This document shows positions 25,358 through 35,225 of a stretch of 64,000 nt of DNA, piece by piece. The position numbers and the translations under genes are program-made. Origin of the DNA: Pseudobdellovibrionaceae bacterium (GTDB lineage Bacteria > Bdellovibrionota > Bdellovibrionia > Bdellovibrionales > UBA1609). The stretch is from NCBI GenBank assembly GCA_947444305.1, contig CANEZP010000010.1, forward strand, positions 1 through 64,000. Reading direction: 5' to 3'. Under the pieces are notes generated by a model that had not been told where the DNA came from, made no database searches, and saw only the letters and a list, made by a program, of their open reading frames with translations. The first letter of the stretch is position 1. Each line of letters opens with the position of its first letter.

Positions 25358-26761
25358 ATGAAGATGGCTAAGATGGTTCAAAACAAAAAGCATGCGATGT
25401 TCGCGGTCCTCATGGGCGCCGTGCTCTTTAACTTGTCGAACGTACCTGGCGCGAGCCAAACGTTCGGTTCAGCCGAGCTTCTTTCGCAAGGCAGTTTCCT
25501 TAGCAATTGCTCCTTCGATACGGATATCCGCGACGAGGGCATTTCACAATGCAATATCACGCGAAACAAAATCGCGAGCTCCGTCACGATCGAAAAAATG
25601 AAACGTGAAGAGGCTGGTCCTAAACGCAGCGACGGCACGCCCGGTCCCGTTCGTAACATTGAAGAATATAAAGTCACTTCGACCATCGACGAAGCCGGCT
25701 TCTGCGCCGACGGAAGCTGCAGCGTAACCAGAACCGCGAAGACCATCGAAGAAGCTAAAGCCTTGGGTCTGAAATTAACCGAAGAACTCACCAAAGAAGC
25801 CAGAGCCAAAGCGAAAGCCGAAAAAGAACGTTTGGCCCGCATCGAAAAATGCGAAGTCGACGAAGACGGCGAAGAGATCAAAGGCGAATCCAAAATCTTG
25901 AAGTGCTTGGCCGACAAGATGAAAGAGCTCGATCCCGATAAACAAGCCGACTATTACGCCGACAATATGAAAGAACGCATCCAAGCTTTGCTCACCTCGA
26001 ACAGCCCGCGTGACCGCGCGCTCGGTATGGGAGCCCTAGGCGAAATCGGTAAGAACATGAACATCAATTGCGCGACCCGTCCCGGCCTGCAACAGCAAGC
26101 CGCGGGCAGCAATCCGCTTCTGAACCAAGCGAATTTGAATCCCGGCTTAAATCCGATGCGCCCGGTAAATACCGCCGGCAGCCGCGCCGGAGCCGCTCGT
26201 GATTTGATCGCCGAGTCGACTTGCGACATGTGGGCTTTCGGTTCGTACAACAATAACGTTGAATACCTGCGACTCGCCGCCGCTCAACCGAACGCAAATC
26301 GCCAAGCCTTGAACCACGCGATGAAAACTTTAAAGGGTGGCTGGGGACAATATTTCCAGCAACGCGGTTTAGCTTTGCAAGCCGATCCGTTGGGATTGAG
26401 CGGGATGAGCAGCTCACTTTACGACGACGTTCTTGAAAATAACGAGAAGCTAAACGCGAACATGCAATCCGTGATCGATCGTCATAAAGATCTGATGCAA
26501 CCGATCGCTCCCGCGCAAACCGCCGACCAACAAGCGGCCGCCGGCCGCATGGCCCGCGGCGGGATCCAGCCGCAAAGTTCCAATGGTGGCACCCCGGCCG
26601 TGACGCCCTGGTCGGCCGCTCCCAACGCACCCGCAGCACCCTCGGTAAATAACCGTCCCGCGCAGCAAGTAGCTCCGAACGCGGGCCGCTTCATGGGCGC
26701 TCCCCGCATGGGCACGATGGGCACCCAATCGGTCGGCACTGCCCCGGGCCTGCGCCGTTGA
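25358..26761 (+). CDS. Hypothetical secreted protein
   Basis: Signal-peptide-like N-terminus, long ORF, good codon usage. Confidence 0.7.
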   Translation: MKMAKMVQNKKHAMFAVLMGAVLFNLSNVPGASQTFGSAELLSQGSFLSNCSFDTDIRDEGISQCNITRNKIASSVTIEKMKREEAGPKRSDGTPGPVRNIEEYKVTSTIDEAGFCADGSCSVTRTAKTIEEAKALGLKLTEELTKEARAKAKAEKERLARIEKCEVDEDGEEIKGESKILKCLADKMKELDPDKQADYYADNMKERIQALLTSNSPRDRALGMGALGEIGKNMNINCATRPGLQQQAAGSNPLLNQANLNPGLNPMRPVNTAGSRAGAARDLIAESTCDMWAFGSYNNNVEYLRLAAAQPNANRQALNHAMKTLKGGWGQYFQQRGLALQADPLGLSGMSSSLYDDVLENNEKLNANMQSVIDRHKDLMQPIAPAQTADQQAAAGRMARGGIQPQSSNGGTPAVTPWSAAPNAPAAPSVNNRPAQQVAPNAGRFMGAPRMGTMGTQSVGTAPGLRR

Positions 26762-26783
26762 TCTGAAAAGCAAAGTCAGCTAA

Positions 26784-26845
26784 GGATTTCCTTATAACGG
26801 AAATCCCCGAGCGAAGGGTTTCCTGATAAAGGAAGCCCTTTCGTG
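26784..26845 (+). promoter_or_regulatory. Structured leader of kamA-like gene: two hairpins (A:B, C:D) with a possible B:C alternative; SD lies in arm D
   Basis: A GGATTTCC 26784-26791, B GGAAATCC 26799-26806, C GGGTTTCC 26816-26823, D GGAAGCCC 26831-26838; SD AAGGAAG; GTG start 26843. Confidence 0.55.
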
Positions 26846-28036
26846 CGTTTTACCTTCAGGCAAATTGAATCGTTTCCCGGCGTGACCCAAGCCGATTGGC
26901 AGTCGTGGGCCTGGCAATTTCGCAACGGCTTATCGACCCACGAACAATTCGGGCGCTACTTCCGTCTCACGGAGAGTGAGAGCGAAGCGTTCAAGCGTAA
27001 CCCCGGCTTCCAAATCCGCTCGACCCCATACTACGCGATGCTCGCTTCTCGCGACGACGTTAAAGACCCCGTACGCCGCATGATCGTGCCCACCGCGCTT
27101 GAACTCAGGCGCGACGGCCAGCAGGTTTCCGATCCGCTGGGCGAGCGCAAGCATTCGCCCACCGAGCGCATCGTTCATCGCTATCCCGACCGCGTACTGT
27201 TTTTGGTGACCGATCAGTGCTCGCTTTACTGCCGTTACTGCTTGCGCAAACACTTCACCGGGCAAGATCAGGCGTTCGTCGGTTCGAAGGATTACGAAAA
27301 GGCTTTGGCGTACATCAGGGCGGCGCCGGGCGTACGCGAAGTGATTTTGTCGGGCGGTGACCCGCTCACGCTAGGCGACGGCCGCATCGAGCGCGTGCTG
27401 AGCGACCTGCGCGCGATCGAGCACGTCGAAATCATCCGCGTCGGTTCGCGCATGCCGGTGGTGTGCCCGATGCGCATCACGGATGACCTCGTCGCTATTT
27501 TTAAAAAGCATAAACCTGTTTATTTTATGACTCACTTCAATCACCCGGCCGAGCTCAGCGCCGACGCGGCCCTAGCGCTCGAGAAATTAGTCGATAAGGG
27601 CGTGCCCGTTTACAACCAAATGGTTTTGCTCAACGGGATCAACAATCACGCGGCGATCGTGCAAGCCCTTTCACGGCGCTTGTTGTACTTGCGCGTGAAG
27701 CCTTACTACATGTTCCAGTGCGATCCGTCGGAAGGCAGTGAGCATTTCCGCACGCCGGTGGAAGAGTCGCTGCAAATTCAACGCGAACTTTGGGGCCGCC
27801 TGTCGGGACTCGCGATGCCGAATTTGTCGTTGGATATTCCCGGGGGCGGCGGCAAGGTCGGCATGGTTCCGGATTTCGAAACTTCGAACACGGTGGAGGC
27901 CCGAAGCTACGAAGGTTGGGACGGAGTAAAAGGAGTTTACTCGGCGCCCGAAGGTGCGTCCGCGTTGCCGGCGGATTTAGACACGTACCTTGAAGAGTGG
28001 AACCAAATCGTTCAGCAACCGTACGGGCGCGGGTAA
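26843..28036 (+). CDS. KamA-family radical SAM protein (lysine 2,3-aminomutase-like)
   Basis: LVTDQCSLYCRYCLRKHFTGQ (CxxxCxxC), EVILSGGDPLTLGDGRI, LDIPGGGGKV. Confidence 0.92.
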   Translation: MRFTFRQIESFPGVTQADWQSWAWQFRNGLSTHEQFGRYFRLTESESEAFKRNPGFQIRSTPYYAMLASRDDVKDPVRRMIVPTALELRRDGQQVSDPLGERKHSPTERIVHRYPDRVLFLVTDQCSLYCRYCLRKHFTGQDQAFVGSKDYEKALAYIRAAPGVREVILSGGDPLTLGDGRIERVLSDLRAIEHVEIIRVGSRMPVVCPMRITDDLVAIFKKHKPVYFMTHFNHPAELSADAALALEKLVDKGVPVYNQMVLLNGINNHAAIVQALSRRLLYLRVKPYYMFQCDPSEGSEHFRTPVEESLQIQRELWGRLSGLAMPNLSLDIPGGGGKVGMVPDFETSNTVEARSYEGWDGVKGVYSAPEGASALPADLDTYLEEWNQIVQQPYGRG

Positions 28037-28039
28037 AAA

Positions 28040-29299
28040 CTAAGTTTTGAACAAACCCGGAAGCACAAGTGACTCGTGCGCGGCCTGCGTGCCTAATTTC
28101 TCGTCGAGGCTGTAGGCGACGCTCTTCCATAAATCACCGGGGCGGATCAATTCTAATCCGTCGGTGATCTGTTGGCCGGGGCGAAGCTTCACGCTTTCGC
28201 CGCTGCGGAAATCGAGGAAATCGCCCGCCCAGTACGCGTACGGAAAACCATCCGCGCGTTTGAAAAGCGAACGATCACCGATGACGGTCCCGCCGTTCAC
28301 CCCACGCCCGAACAGCGCCGCGGCGTTGTCGCTGTAGTTGTGATCTTTGCCGCCGTTAACGTTCAAGCCCGGCGTGCGATTGAATTCGGTAATCACGACG
28401 ACTAAGGTGTTTTCGTAAAGATCATACTTCTTCAATTGCGAAAGAAACTTGGCGATACGTTCCCACCGGCGTTTCTGCGCGGGCGCGTGTTGCGCTTTAT
28501 GATTCGTGTGGGTGTCGAGGCTTTCACCCGTTTCGCGGTCGAGATCCCATTGCGCCACGCGCGCCAGCCCCGAATAGAGGCCGGCCATGATGATATCTTC
28601 GTCGGGAACTTCTTGGTTCGCTTTCTTAGATTCATCGAGCACTTCGGCGAATTTTTTTAATTTTTCACTCTGAGTTTTAAATTCGAGAAACCGATTCAGG
28701 CCTAAGTTTTTATTTTTGTAAAGACCCAGCGAACTGCCACGCGTATCCGTCGTGCCAAGCTGGTTGCGCAGTACCGACGTAAGCAAAGTCGGGAACGGTT
28801 GCACGGTGCCGCGCTGAAGGGCGGTGTTGGTGACGACGTAAGTGCCGGGCTCGCCGTAGTTCTGGCCGATGTACGAAGTCCAGTAGGGCGCCGATTCTTG
28901 GGTGCGGCCGCTGGTCATGTGTTGAACCGCGTAGGGGTGACCCAAATCGTTGGGGCCGATGTGGATCCCCCGCACGATGGCCATGCCGTCGGCGAAGTCC
29001 GCGATCGGTTCGGCCGAAGGCCCGAGGGTAATCTCGGTACCTTTCAATTTGAAGATCGAAGACGTTTGGTAACCGAGATACAAATCTTGTTCATCGGCGC
29101 CCTTGGTGTTTTGCCAAACGGGGTGCAAGCCCAGCGTGGAATCCATCGCGCCGTCCACGCGAATCATCACGAAGCGCGCCTTGGGATCGGTCGCGTTCGA
29201 AGCGAACGCACGTTGCGCAGAGAGCAGCATCGGCGAAAATTGCGCCACGCCCGCGGCGGCGGCAAAATGTTTCATCAATGAGCGTCGGGTGATGTGCAT
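28040..29299 (-). CDS. DUF1501 domain-containing protein (Tat-type signal)
   Basis: MHITRRSLMKHFAAAAGVAQF twin-Arg leader; VVVITEFNRTPGLNVNGGKDHNYSDNAALFGRGVNGG. Confidence 0.82.
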   Translation of the reverse strand: MHITRRSLMKHFAAAAGVAQFSPMLLSAQRAFASNATDPKARFVMIRVDGAMDSTLGLHPVWQNTKGADEQDLYLGYQTSSIFKLKGTEITLGPSAEPIADFADGMAIVRGIHIGPNDLGHPYAVQHMTSGRTQESAPYWTSYIGQNYGEPGTYVVTNTALQRGTVQPFPTLLTSVLRNQLGTTDTRGSSLGLYKNKNLGLNRFLEFKTQSEKLKKFAEVLDESKKANQEVPDEDIIMAGLYSGLARVAQWDLDRETGESLDTHTNHKAQHAPAQKRRWERIAKFLSQLKKYDLYENTLVVVITEFNRTPGLNVNGGKDHNYSDNAAALFGRGVNGGTVIGDRSLFKRADGFPYAYWAGDFLDFRSGESVKLRPGQQITDGLELIRPGDLWKSVAYSLDEKLGTQAAHESLVLPGLFKT

Positions 29300-29310
29300 T
29301 ACATAATCCT

Positions 29311-30102
29311 TTAATGTTTGAGCGCCGGGCCGAGGCGCAGTAGGATCGCGGTTTCGGCGTAAACATCGCGCAAGCTCAGCGCGGCTTCGCCGTTCTTCAT
29401 CTTGAGCATTTCACTCACCAAAAATTTTGCGAGATCTTGCGCGGTCAGAAGCCGTACGCCGAAAGTTTCATCGCCGCCGATGAGTTTAAGGCGGCGTAGA
29501 ACCGCGTCCGGGCCGCCGAGGTAACGTACGAAGGCGTACATCAGTTTTTCTTGCAGTTGCGGCGTCAATTCTTTGAAGGTCGCTTTGTACCACATGGAAA
29601 AGCTAAATGATTCCGGAGGGAACGTACAAACTTCGGGCTTATTAAACCAACCCGAGCACATGTACGCGCGTGCCTGGTCAACCTCGGCCGCAAGCTCTTC
29701 GCCGAGAATGCTGAGCTGGTTCGCCTTGGTTCCCCATTCACTCGAAAATCCATTGTCCACTAATTGGCGCACGCATTTCTCGTAATAGGGATAAAAGAGC
29801 GCTCCCGGATTTTCTTCGAGCGCAGATTGTTGCAAAGGATCGATGACGCCGGTGACGGGGGCAGACGTTTCGCCGATGTTCAGGCACTCATTGTAGTTCC
29901 ACTGCTCAAGTCCGTTCGGAACGATGTGACGAAACTGCTGAATCACGCCGTAAGGAGAAGGGAACCGCTCGAGAGTTTCTTCGAACGAAGCTTTTTTAAT
30001 AATTTCAGAGCCCCGGGTCGGAACGGCGTTTCCCGGTAAAGCACTTGCGTGCAAGCCGACCACCGAAAATACGAACGCGCAGGCAAGACTTAAGCTTTTC
30101 AT
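29311..30102 (-). CDS. Hypothetical secreted protein
   Basis: Signal peptide MKSLSLACAFVFSVVGLHASA; overlaps the upstream gene start (ATGA type). Confidence 0.7.
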   Translation of the reverse strand: MKSLSLACAFVFSVVGLHASALPGNAVPTRGSEIIKKASFEETLERFPSPYGVIQQFRHIVPNGLEQWNYNECLNIGETSAPVTGVIDPLQQSALEENPGALFYPYYEKCVRQLVDNGFSSEWGTKANQLSILGEELAAEVDQARAYMCSGWFNKPEVCTFPPESFSFSMWYKATFKELTPQLQEKLMYAFVRYLGGPDAVLRRLKLIGGDETFGVRLLTAQDLAKFLVSEMLKMKNGEAALSLRDVYAETAILLRLGPALKH

Positions 30103-31583
30103 CGCGCAACTCCGGGATCAAGCATCTTCATGACCTCATCGCCGTTTAACAACGGCATTCCTTCGATCAGCGGCGCGCCCTCTTGAATCCAAGTTTTGAC
30201 CGACAGCACTTGTTCTTTCGAAGGAGCCCAGAAGTGGTAGTTCGGCGGCATCAACCGGTCTTGCCCGTCGTGCGCCAAATCTAGTTTGTAGGCGATTTTC
30301 GATAACGTTAATTTCAATTCGGCTCCGTGCGATTTCAAAAAAGGTGAGTGGCATTCGTAGCAGTTGTTTAAAACATCGCGCGCCGCTTTGTAGGAAACCG
30401 GTTCTCTGAACGAAACCGTCTCTCCACGAAATTCCGGCGATAACAAAAGCTTGGCGATCGTCTCTTTCATGCGCCGGCCGTCTTTTTCAAACTGGCCGAG
30501 GAGATCCGCGAAGCGCTGGGGATGAACGTTGACGTCCTTCCCGACGATCCAACGGAACAGCCAATTCATTTGGCAGTCATTGTACTTTTGTTGTTGGGTG
30601 ATCTTCACGATGAGGTCGTGAAAATTTGCGGCCGGGTGATCGACGGGTTGGTTGGTCGCATCGTAAAAGCGCAAGCGCCCACGCGAAGCGAACTTCGAAA
30701 CGCCGAGCTCGAGGGGCCGCATCGTGCGCGCTAAGGGATCGAGCCGGTTGTGGCATTGGGCGCAATCTTTCTGGTTGCCGTGCCGGTCCCTATGAATTTC
30801 TTCGATCGTCCGGGTGGTCATCGTGCTTTCGGTCGCGCCTTGCGCTAAAGCATTCTCGCGCGCCTTCGCGGTCACGCGCTCGAGGGCCGGAACCATCGGG
30901 TCGCAGAGCATAACTTTAAATACGGCGGCGGCCCGCTTGCGGCCGTTGTTGATCGGCGTATTCCAGTACCGGGTCAAAAATTTATTCGTCGTGAAGAAGC
31001 CGCTGACGTTCGGATGGCCGGCGTAATCAAAGCTCAAAGCCGCGTCCTGCGGGATCACGCCCGGGTCGGCGGAGAGAACTTCCGCCTTCGGTACGGTCTC
31101 CGACTCAATTTCGATGAGATTTCTGGCGGCGGCGGAGTCGCTTAAAACTTTCGGACCGGTACGGGTGACGACTTGCGAGATGAACAATTCATCAACGGGC
31201 AAGTTTTGTTTTATCGTGCGGTAAACGAGCAACGCTTGCGAGGACGACTCATCGGTGCCCGAATCGTTTGCGACGAGAGGAAACGGAATGGTGTACGGCG
31301 TTTGCAATGCAAATCGCTCATGCACCTTTAGCGTAGCTTCGGAATAAAATTCCGGCGTGCTCATCTTTTTATCGATGTAGGCCTTGAAATAATCTTCCAT
31401 GCATTTGATTTCGGAACACGAGCGCCGGCTCATCTGTGCGGTGAGGTCGTTGTATTCCTTCGGCGTCGGCCATTTTCCGGTCAAACGCTGCGAGATCTTC
31501 AGCAAATAATTTTCGGGGTCTAAATTCGTGGCGAACGAACCGGGCATCATGAACGCAAGCACGAAACAAATAAGTTTTTTCAC
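30099..31583 (-). CDS. Secreted protein with two CxxCH haem-binding motifs (DUF1588/cytochrome c-like)
   Basis: CAQCHNRLDPLAR and CYECHSPFLK; signal peptide. Confidence 0.75.
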   Translation of the reverse strand: MKKLICFVLAFMMPGSFATNLDPENYLLKISQRLTGKWPTPKEYNDLTAQMSRRSCSEIKCMEDYFKAYIDKKMSTPEFYSEATLKVHERFALQTPYTIPFPLVANDSGTDESSSQALLVYRTIKQNLPVDELFISQVVTRTGPKVLSDSAAARNLIEIESETVPKAEVLSADPGVIPQDAALSFDYAGHPNVSGFFTTNKFLTRYWNTPINNGRKRAAAVFKVMLCDPMVPALERVTAKARENALAQGATESTMTTRTIEEIHRDRHGNQKDCAQCHNRLDPLARTMRPLELGVSKFASRGRLRFYDATNQPVDHPAANFHDLIVKITQQQKYNDCQMNWLFRWIVGKDVNVHPQRFADLLGQFEKDGRRMKETIAKLLLSPEFRGETVSFREPVSYKAARDVLNNCYECHSPFLKSHGAELKLTLSKIAYKLDLAHDGQDRLMPPNYHFWAPSKEQVLSVKTWIQEGAPLIEGMPLLNGDEVMKMLDPGVAR

Positions 31584-32704
31584 CTCTGCATCCCGGAGCT
31601 TTCGAAGCTTTGCGTCGAGAACATGCTGTTGAGGGCTTCGTTACTAACGTCGCTTTCGGTGAAGTTGTAATCCGGGTAAGCCTTTGCATCGACTTTCTTA
31701 GGATCCCGTACGCTTTCCGAAGCTTGGATGAACGTCGTAAAAAGTCGGGTAAAATCGAGATCCCACTTCATCTGGCAGAGATCATCATCGGTGATGACGA
31801 GATTCTTTTCTCTAAAGGTCCATTGCATTTGGTAGGTGATACCCGGGGGTAAGAATCGCGAGATCGGACCGAATGTGCGTGCGGGTTGTCCAAAAATGAT
31901 CGCTCGCCCATCGGCTTTGAGCGGTACAAGCTGCAGGCGCGAGGTCATTTGATTGAACGAAGGGTGTTTGGAGTTGCGCGCCATTCGCGTTTGGTTATTC
32001 TGGATTTCAAAGTTTTCGTCCCAGAACAAAGCCTGCTTTGTCGCGGGTAGGAGGCCGTCGCAAGTGCCTTCGCAGTTCATCCATCCGAAAGTTTCCCCGT
32101 TAGCTTTGGACTGCGCAAACGTCGCTTCGTCTTTGATGGCGCCTACCGGAACTTCGTCCATGAGTTGATCGTAGAGCGGGTTTAACATGCGGCTGATCAC
32201 GGCGGTTTCCGAAAATACGACTTCGGTAATGTCATCGTAATGCTTTTTTATGACCGGCTCGTCTTTTTTAGTCGGGTGTTTTGCCCAATAGGCAATCAGG
32301 CTGCGATGGACGGTGGGAATAACGATTTCACCGCGATTACCGATGGCGTGCGTGCAGGAATTATCCGAGAGAATCATTGAACTGCGTAAGGGCACGAAGG
32401 CCATCTTCAGCTTGAAGCCGATCTGGTAGCCGTTTTCGAAAACCATGCGGTATGGCCGGCCTTCGGTCTTGATGACTTTTTTTATTTTGAAGCCGGCGGC
32501 TTCGAAAGCTTCTTGCGCTTGGGCGGCGGATTGCCCACTCGCGATAGCTACTTCACGCGCGCGAATTTGCGCTTCCGATACGGGCTCGGACTCCGCGCGG
32601 GCGGCGTAGCCCATCAAGGTAGCGGTAAAAAAAAATGCGAATAGCGAAGCCTTGAGCATGACGGTCCTTGAAAACAATTTTTTATTCAGGAAGTGCATGT
32701 GCAA
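31580..32704 (-). CDS. Hypothetical secreted protein
   Basis: Signal peptide; translationally coupled to 30099-31583. Confidence 0.72.
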   Translation of the reverse strand: MHMHFLNKKLFSRTVMLKASLFAFFFTATLMGYAARAESEPVSEAQIRAREVAIASGQSAAQAQEAFEAAGFKIKKVIKTEGRPYRMVFENGYQIGFKLKMAFVPLRSSMILSDNSCTHAIGNRGEIVIPTVHRSLIAYWAKHPTKKDEPVIKKHYDDITEVVFSETAVISRMLNPLYDQLMDEVPVGAIKDEATFAQSKANGETFGWMNCEGTCDGLLPATKQALFWDENFEIQNNQTRMARNSKHPSFNQMTSRLQLVPLKADGRAIIFGQPARTFGPISRFLPPGITYQMQWTFREKNLVITDDDLCQMKWDLDFTRLFTTFIQASESVRDPKKVDAKAYPDYNFTESDVSNEALNSMFSTQSFESSGMQR

Positions 32705-32755
32705 GGCCGGGACCTGGCTCGTCTAATATATAACGGATTTGAGAAGTAGAAAGGT

Positions 32756-32787
32756 GCCGACTTGGGGCCCGCGGGCCCAAAGTCGGC
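32756..32787 (-). terminator. Strong GC-rich hairpin downstream of the helicase gene (no T tract)
   Basis: GCCGACTTGGGGCCC-gc-GGGCCCAAAGTCGGC, 15-bp stem with one mismatch. Confidence 0.5.
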
Positions 32788-32800
32788 CGGGCGCCCGCGC

Positions 32801-35116
32801 CTAAATGATTTCTAAGCGCGCGTATTTAACGACGAATTTCTTGAACGTTTGATCGTGGAAGACCACGCTGACCTTCTGCATGTCACCGGTGCCTTCGACC
32901 TGGTAGATCGAGCCGGTGCCGAAGGTGGGGTGGCGCACGCGCATGCCTTTTTCGTAACCGCGTAAACCATCTTGCGAGGCGTTTTCGTAATCGGGCATCG
33001 AATCGAAGTCGCCCCCGCCTTGCGAGGGTTTACGCCGTGCGGGCCGGTCGTTGGAGTAGGGGCGCAAAGCCGCGCGCGCATCGTCTTCGCCACCCGCCGT
33101 GCCGCCGTATTTTTCGCGGAAGCGGTCGATGAAGGCCGGACGGTTCACGCGCGATTGTTTGTGCACGTGCTGATCGGGAATTTCCTTAAGGAAGCGCGAG
33201 GGCGGATGCATCTGTTCTTGGCCCCAAACGCGGCGTTGGCGGGCGTGGGTCAAAAATAATCTTCGGCGCGCGCGGGTCATGCCGACGTAAGCGAGACGGC
33301 GCTCTTCCTCAACACTCTCGGGATCGCTGTTGTCGATCGAGCGTGAGGAAGGAAACAAGCCTTCCTCCATGCCGACGATGAAGACGACCGGGTACTCGAG
33401 ACCTTTCGAGATGTGCAAAGTCATGAGCGTGACGGCTTCGGCGTTGGCGTCCATCTTGTCGGCGTCGCTGACGAGGGCCATCTCTTCCAGGAAGTTGGTG
33501 AGGGTTGCTTCTTCGCCGCGCTCTTGTTCAAACTGGCGGATGGCGTTGGCGAATTCTTCCAAGTTGTCGATGCGCGCTTGGGATTCGGTCGTGTTTTCTT
33601 CTTTTAAGCGAATGACGTATTCGGTGGCGTCCAAAATCTCGACGAACAATTCGGACAGGCGCATGCCTTTTGAGCGTTCGGTTAAGCCGTCCATCATGTT
33701 GCGGAAGTCACGCAGCTTGCGGGCGGCGCCGGCGTGAACCATGCGTTGCTCGGCCACGTGATTGATCGAATCGTAAAACGACAAACGGTTTTTTACGCCG
33801 TACTCTTCGATCTTCTCGACGGTCGTTTTACCGATTCCGCGCGCGGGCATGTTGATGATGCGCGCGACGGCGACGTCATCGGCCGGGTTCACGAAAGTTT
33901 TTAAGTACGCGAGCACGTCTTTGACTTCCATCCGCTCGTAAAACTTTACGCCACCGACCAAGCGGTAGGGGATGTTGTGCGAACGCATGAGATCTTCAAG
34001 CACGCGCGATTGCGCATTGGTGCGGTAAAACACGGCGAAGTCGGAGTGGGTGATGGGCACGCCGTCTTCGGCTTTCATCAGCGCTTCGATATTTTGCACG
34101 ACGAAGCGGGCCTCTTCGTATTCGTTGAGGTCTTCGTGCACGACGATTTTTTCGCCGTCTTCGTTTTGCGTAAACAGCGTTTTGTCTTTGCGCTGGGTAT
34201 TGTTGCGGATCACGTCGCTAGCGGCGGTCACGATTGTTTTGGTCGAGCGGTAGTTTTGCTCGAGCTTAACGACCTTTGCTTCGGGGAAATCTTTTTCGAA
34301 AGTAAGGATGTTCGTGATGTCGGCGCCCCGCCACGAATAGATCGATTGGTCCTCGTCACCAACGACGCAAAGATTGCGGTGGGCGTCCGCCAATTGCTTC
34401 ACGATCAAATACTGGATGTGGTTGGTATCCTGGTACTCATCCACCGAGATGTGCTGGAAGCGATCCTGATATTTTTTGAGAATGTCGGGGTAACTGCGAA
34501 ACAGGTCGTACGTTTTAAAAAGTAGATCACCGAAATCAAGTGAGTTCGCGCGCTTCATCTCTTGTTCGTATAAACGATAGACGTCGATGCTGCGTTCGTC
34601 CCACCACATCGAACCTTTTTTGGCCAAGTCATCCGGCGTTTGCGCGACTTGTTTGGCTTCGTTGATCTTCGCCTGGAAACTGCGGGGCGGGTACATCTTG
34701 TCGTTGATGTTGAGCGAGTTCAAAACTTTTTTGATCACGGACATTTGATCGCTGTCGTCGTAGATGGCGAAGAACGGCTGGTAATCGAGCAGGTGAATGT
34801 CTTCGCGCAAAATGCGCGCGCAGATCGAGTGGAAGGTTGAAATCCACATGCGGTCGTAGATCGGGATGCCGAGTTCCTGCAACAATTTGACGGCCCGGTT
34901 TTCCATTTCGCGCGCGGCTTTGTTGGTGAACGTTACGGCTAAAATTTGATCGGCGCTGGCTTCACCCTGGGCGATGATGTTGGCGATGCGAAAGGTAAGC
35001 ACGCGGGTCTTGCCTGAACCGGCGCCGGCCAAGATCAAAAGCGGGCCCGTCATCGCGGCGACCGCTTCGGCCTGCCGCTCGTTCAAAACGTCTGCAAATT
35101 TTTTCAGAATGGACAT
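32801..35116 (-). CDS. pcrA: ATP-dependent DNA helicase, UvrD/PcrA/Rep family
   Basis: LNERQAEAV, ILAGAGSGKTRVLT, VDEYQDTNHIQY, VGDEDQSIYSWRGA, LMTLHISKGLEYPVVF. Confidence 0.93.
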   Translation of the reverse strand: MSILKKFADVLNERQAEAVAAMTGPLLILAGAGSGKTRVLTFRIANIIAQGEASADQILAVTFTNKAAREMENRAVKLLQELGIPIYDRMWISTFHSICARILREDIHLLDYQPFFAIYDDSDQMSVIKKVLNSLNINDKMYPPRSFQAKINEAKQVAQTPDDLAKKGSMWWDERSIDVYRLYEQEMKRANSLDFGDLLFKTYDLFRSYPDILKKYQDRFQHISVDEYQDTNHIQYLIVKQLADAHRNLCVVGDEDQSIYSWRGADITNILTFEKDFPEAKVVKLEQNYRSTKTIVTAASDVIRNNTQRKDKTLFTQNEDGEKIVVHEDLNEYEEARFVVQNIEALMKAEDGVPITHSDFAVFYRTNAQSRVLEDLMRSHNIPYRLVGGVKFYERMEVKDVLAYLKTFVNPADDVAVARIINMPARGIGKTTVEKIEEYGVKNRLSFYDSINHVAEQRMVHAGAARKLRDFRNMMDGLTERSKGMRLSELFVEILDATEYVIRLKEENTTESQARIDNLEEFANAIRQFEQERGEEATLTNFLEEMALVSDADKMDANAEAVTLMTLHISKGLEYPVVFIVGMEEGLFPSSRSIDNSDPESVEEERRLAYVGMTRARRRLFLTHARQRRVWGQEQMHPPSRFLKEIPDQHVHKQSRVNRPAFIDRFREKYGGTAGGEDDARAALRPYSNDRPARRKPSQGGGDFDSMPDYENASQDGLRGYEKGMRVRHPTFGTGSIYQVEGTGDMQKVSVVFHDQTFKKFVVKYARLEII

Positions 35117-35225
35117 AAGTTCGCCGCCTCGGGTGGCCGAATTAATAATCTTTCCGAAGGTTTAGCAAGAAAAAGGGTGCAAAATAATGAAGCGCGTTAT
35201 ATAACGCCGGTTCGTAAGGAAATAC

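Noticed and set aside
26064-26639. 191-aa minus ORF within the 25358-26761 gene
   Set aside because: Arg/Ser-rich antisense translation of a codon-biased GC-rich gene.
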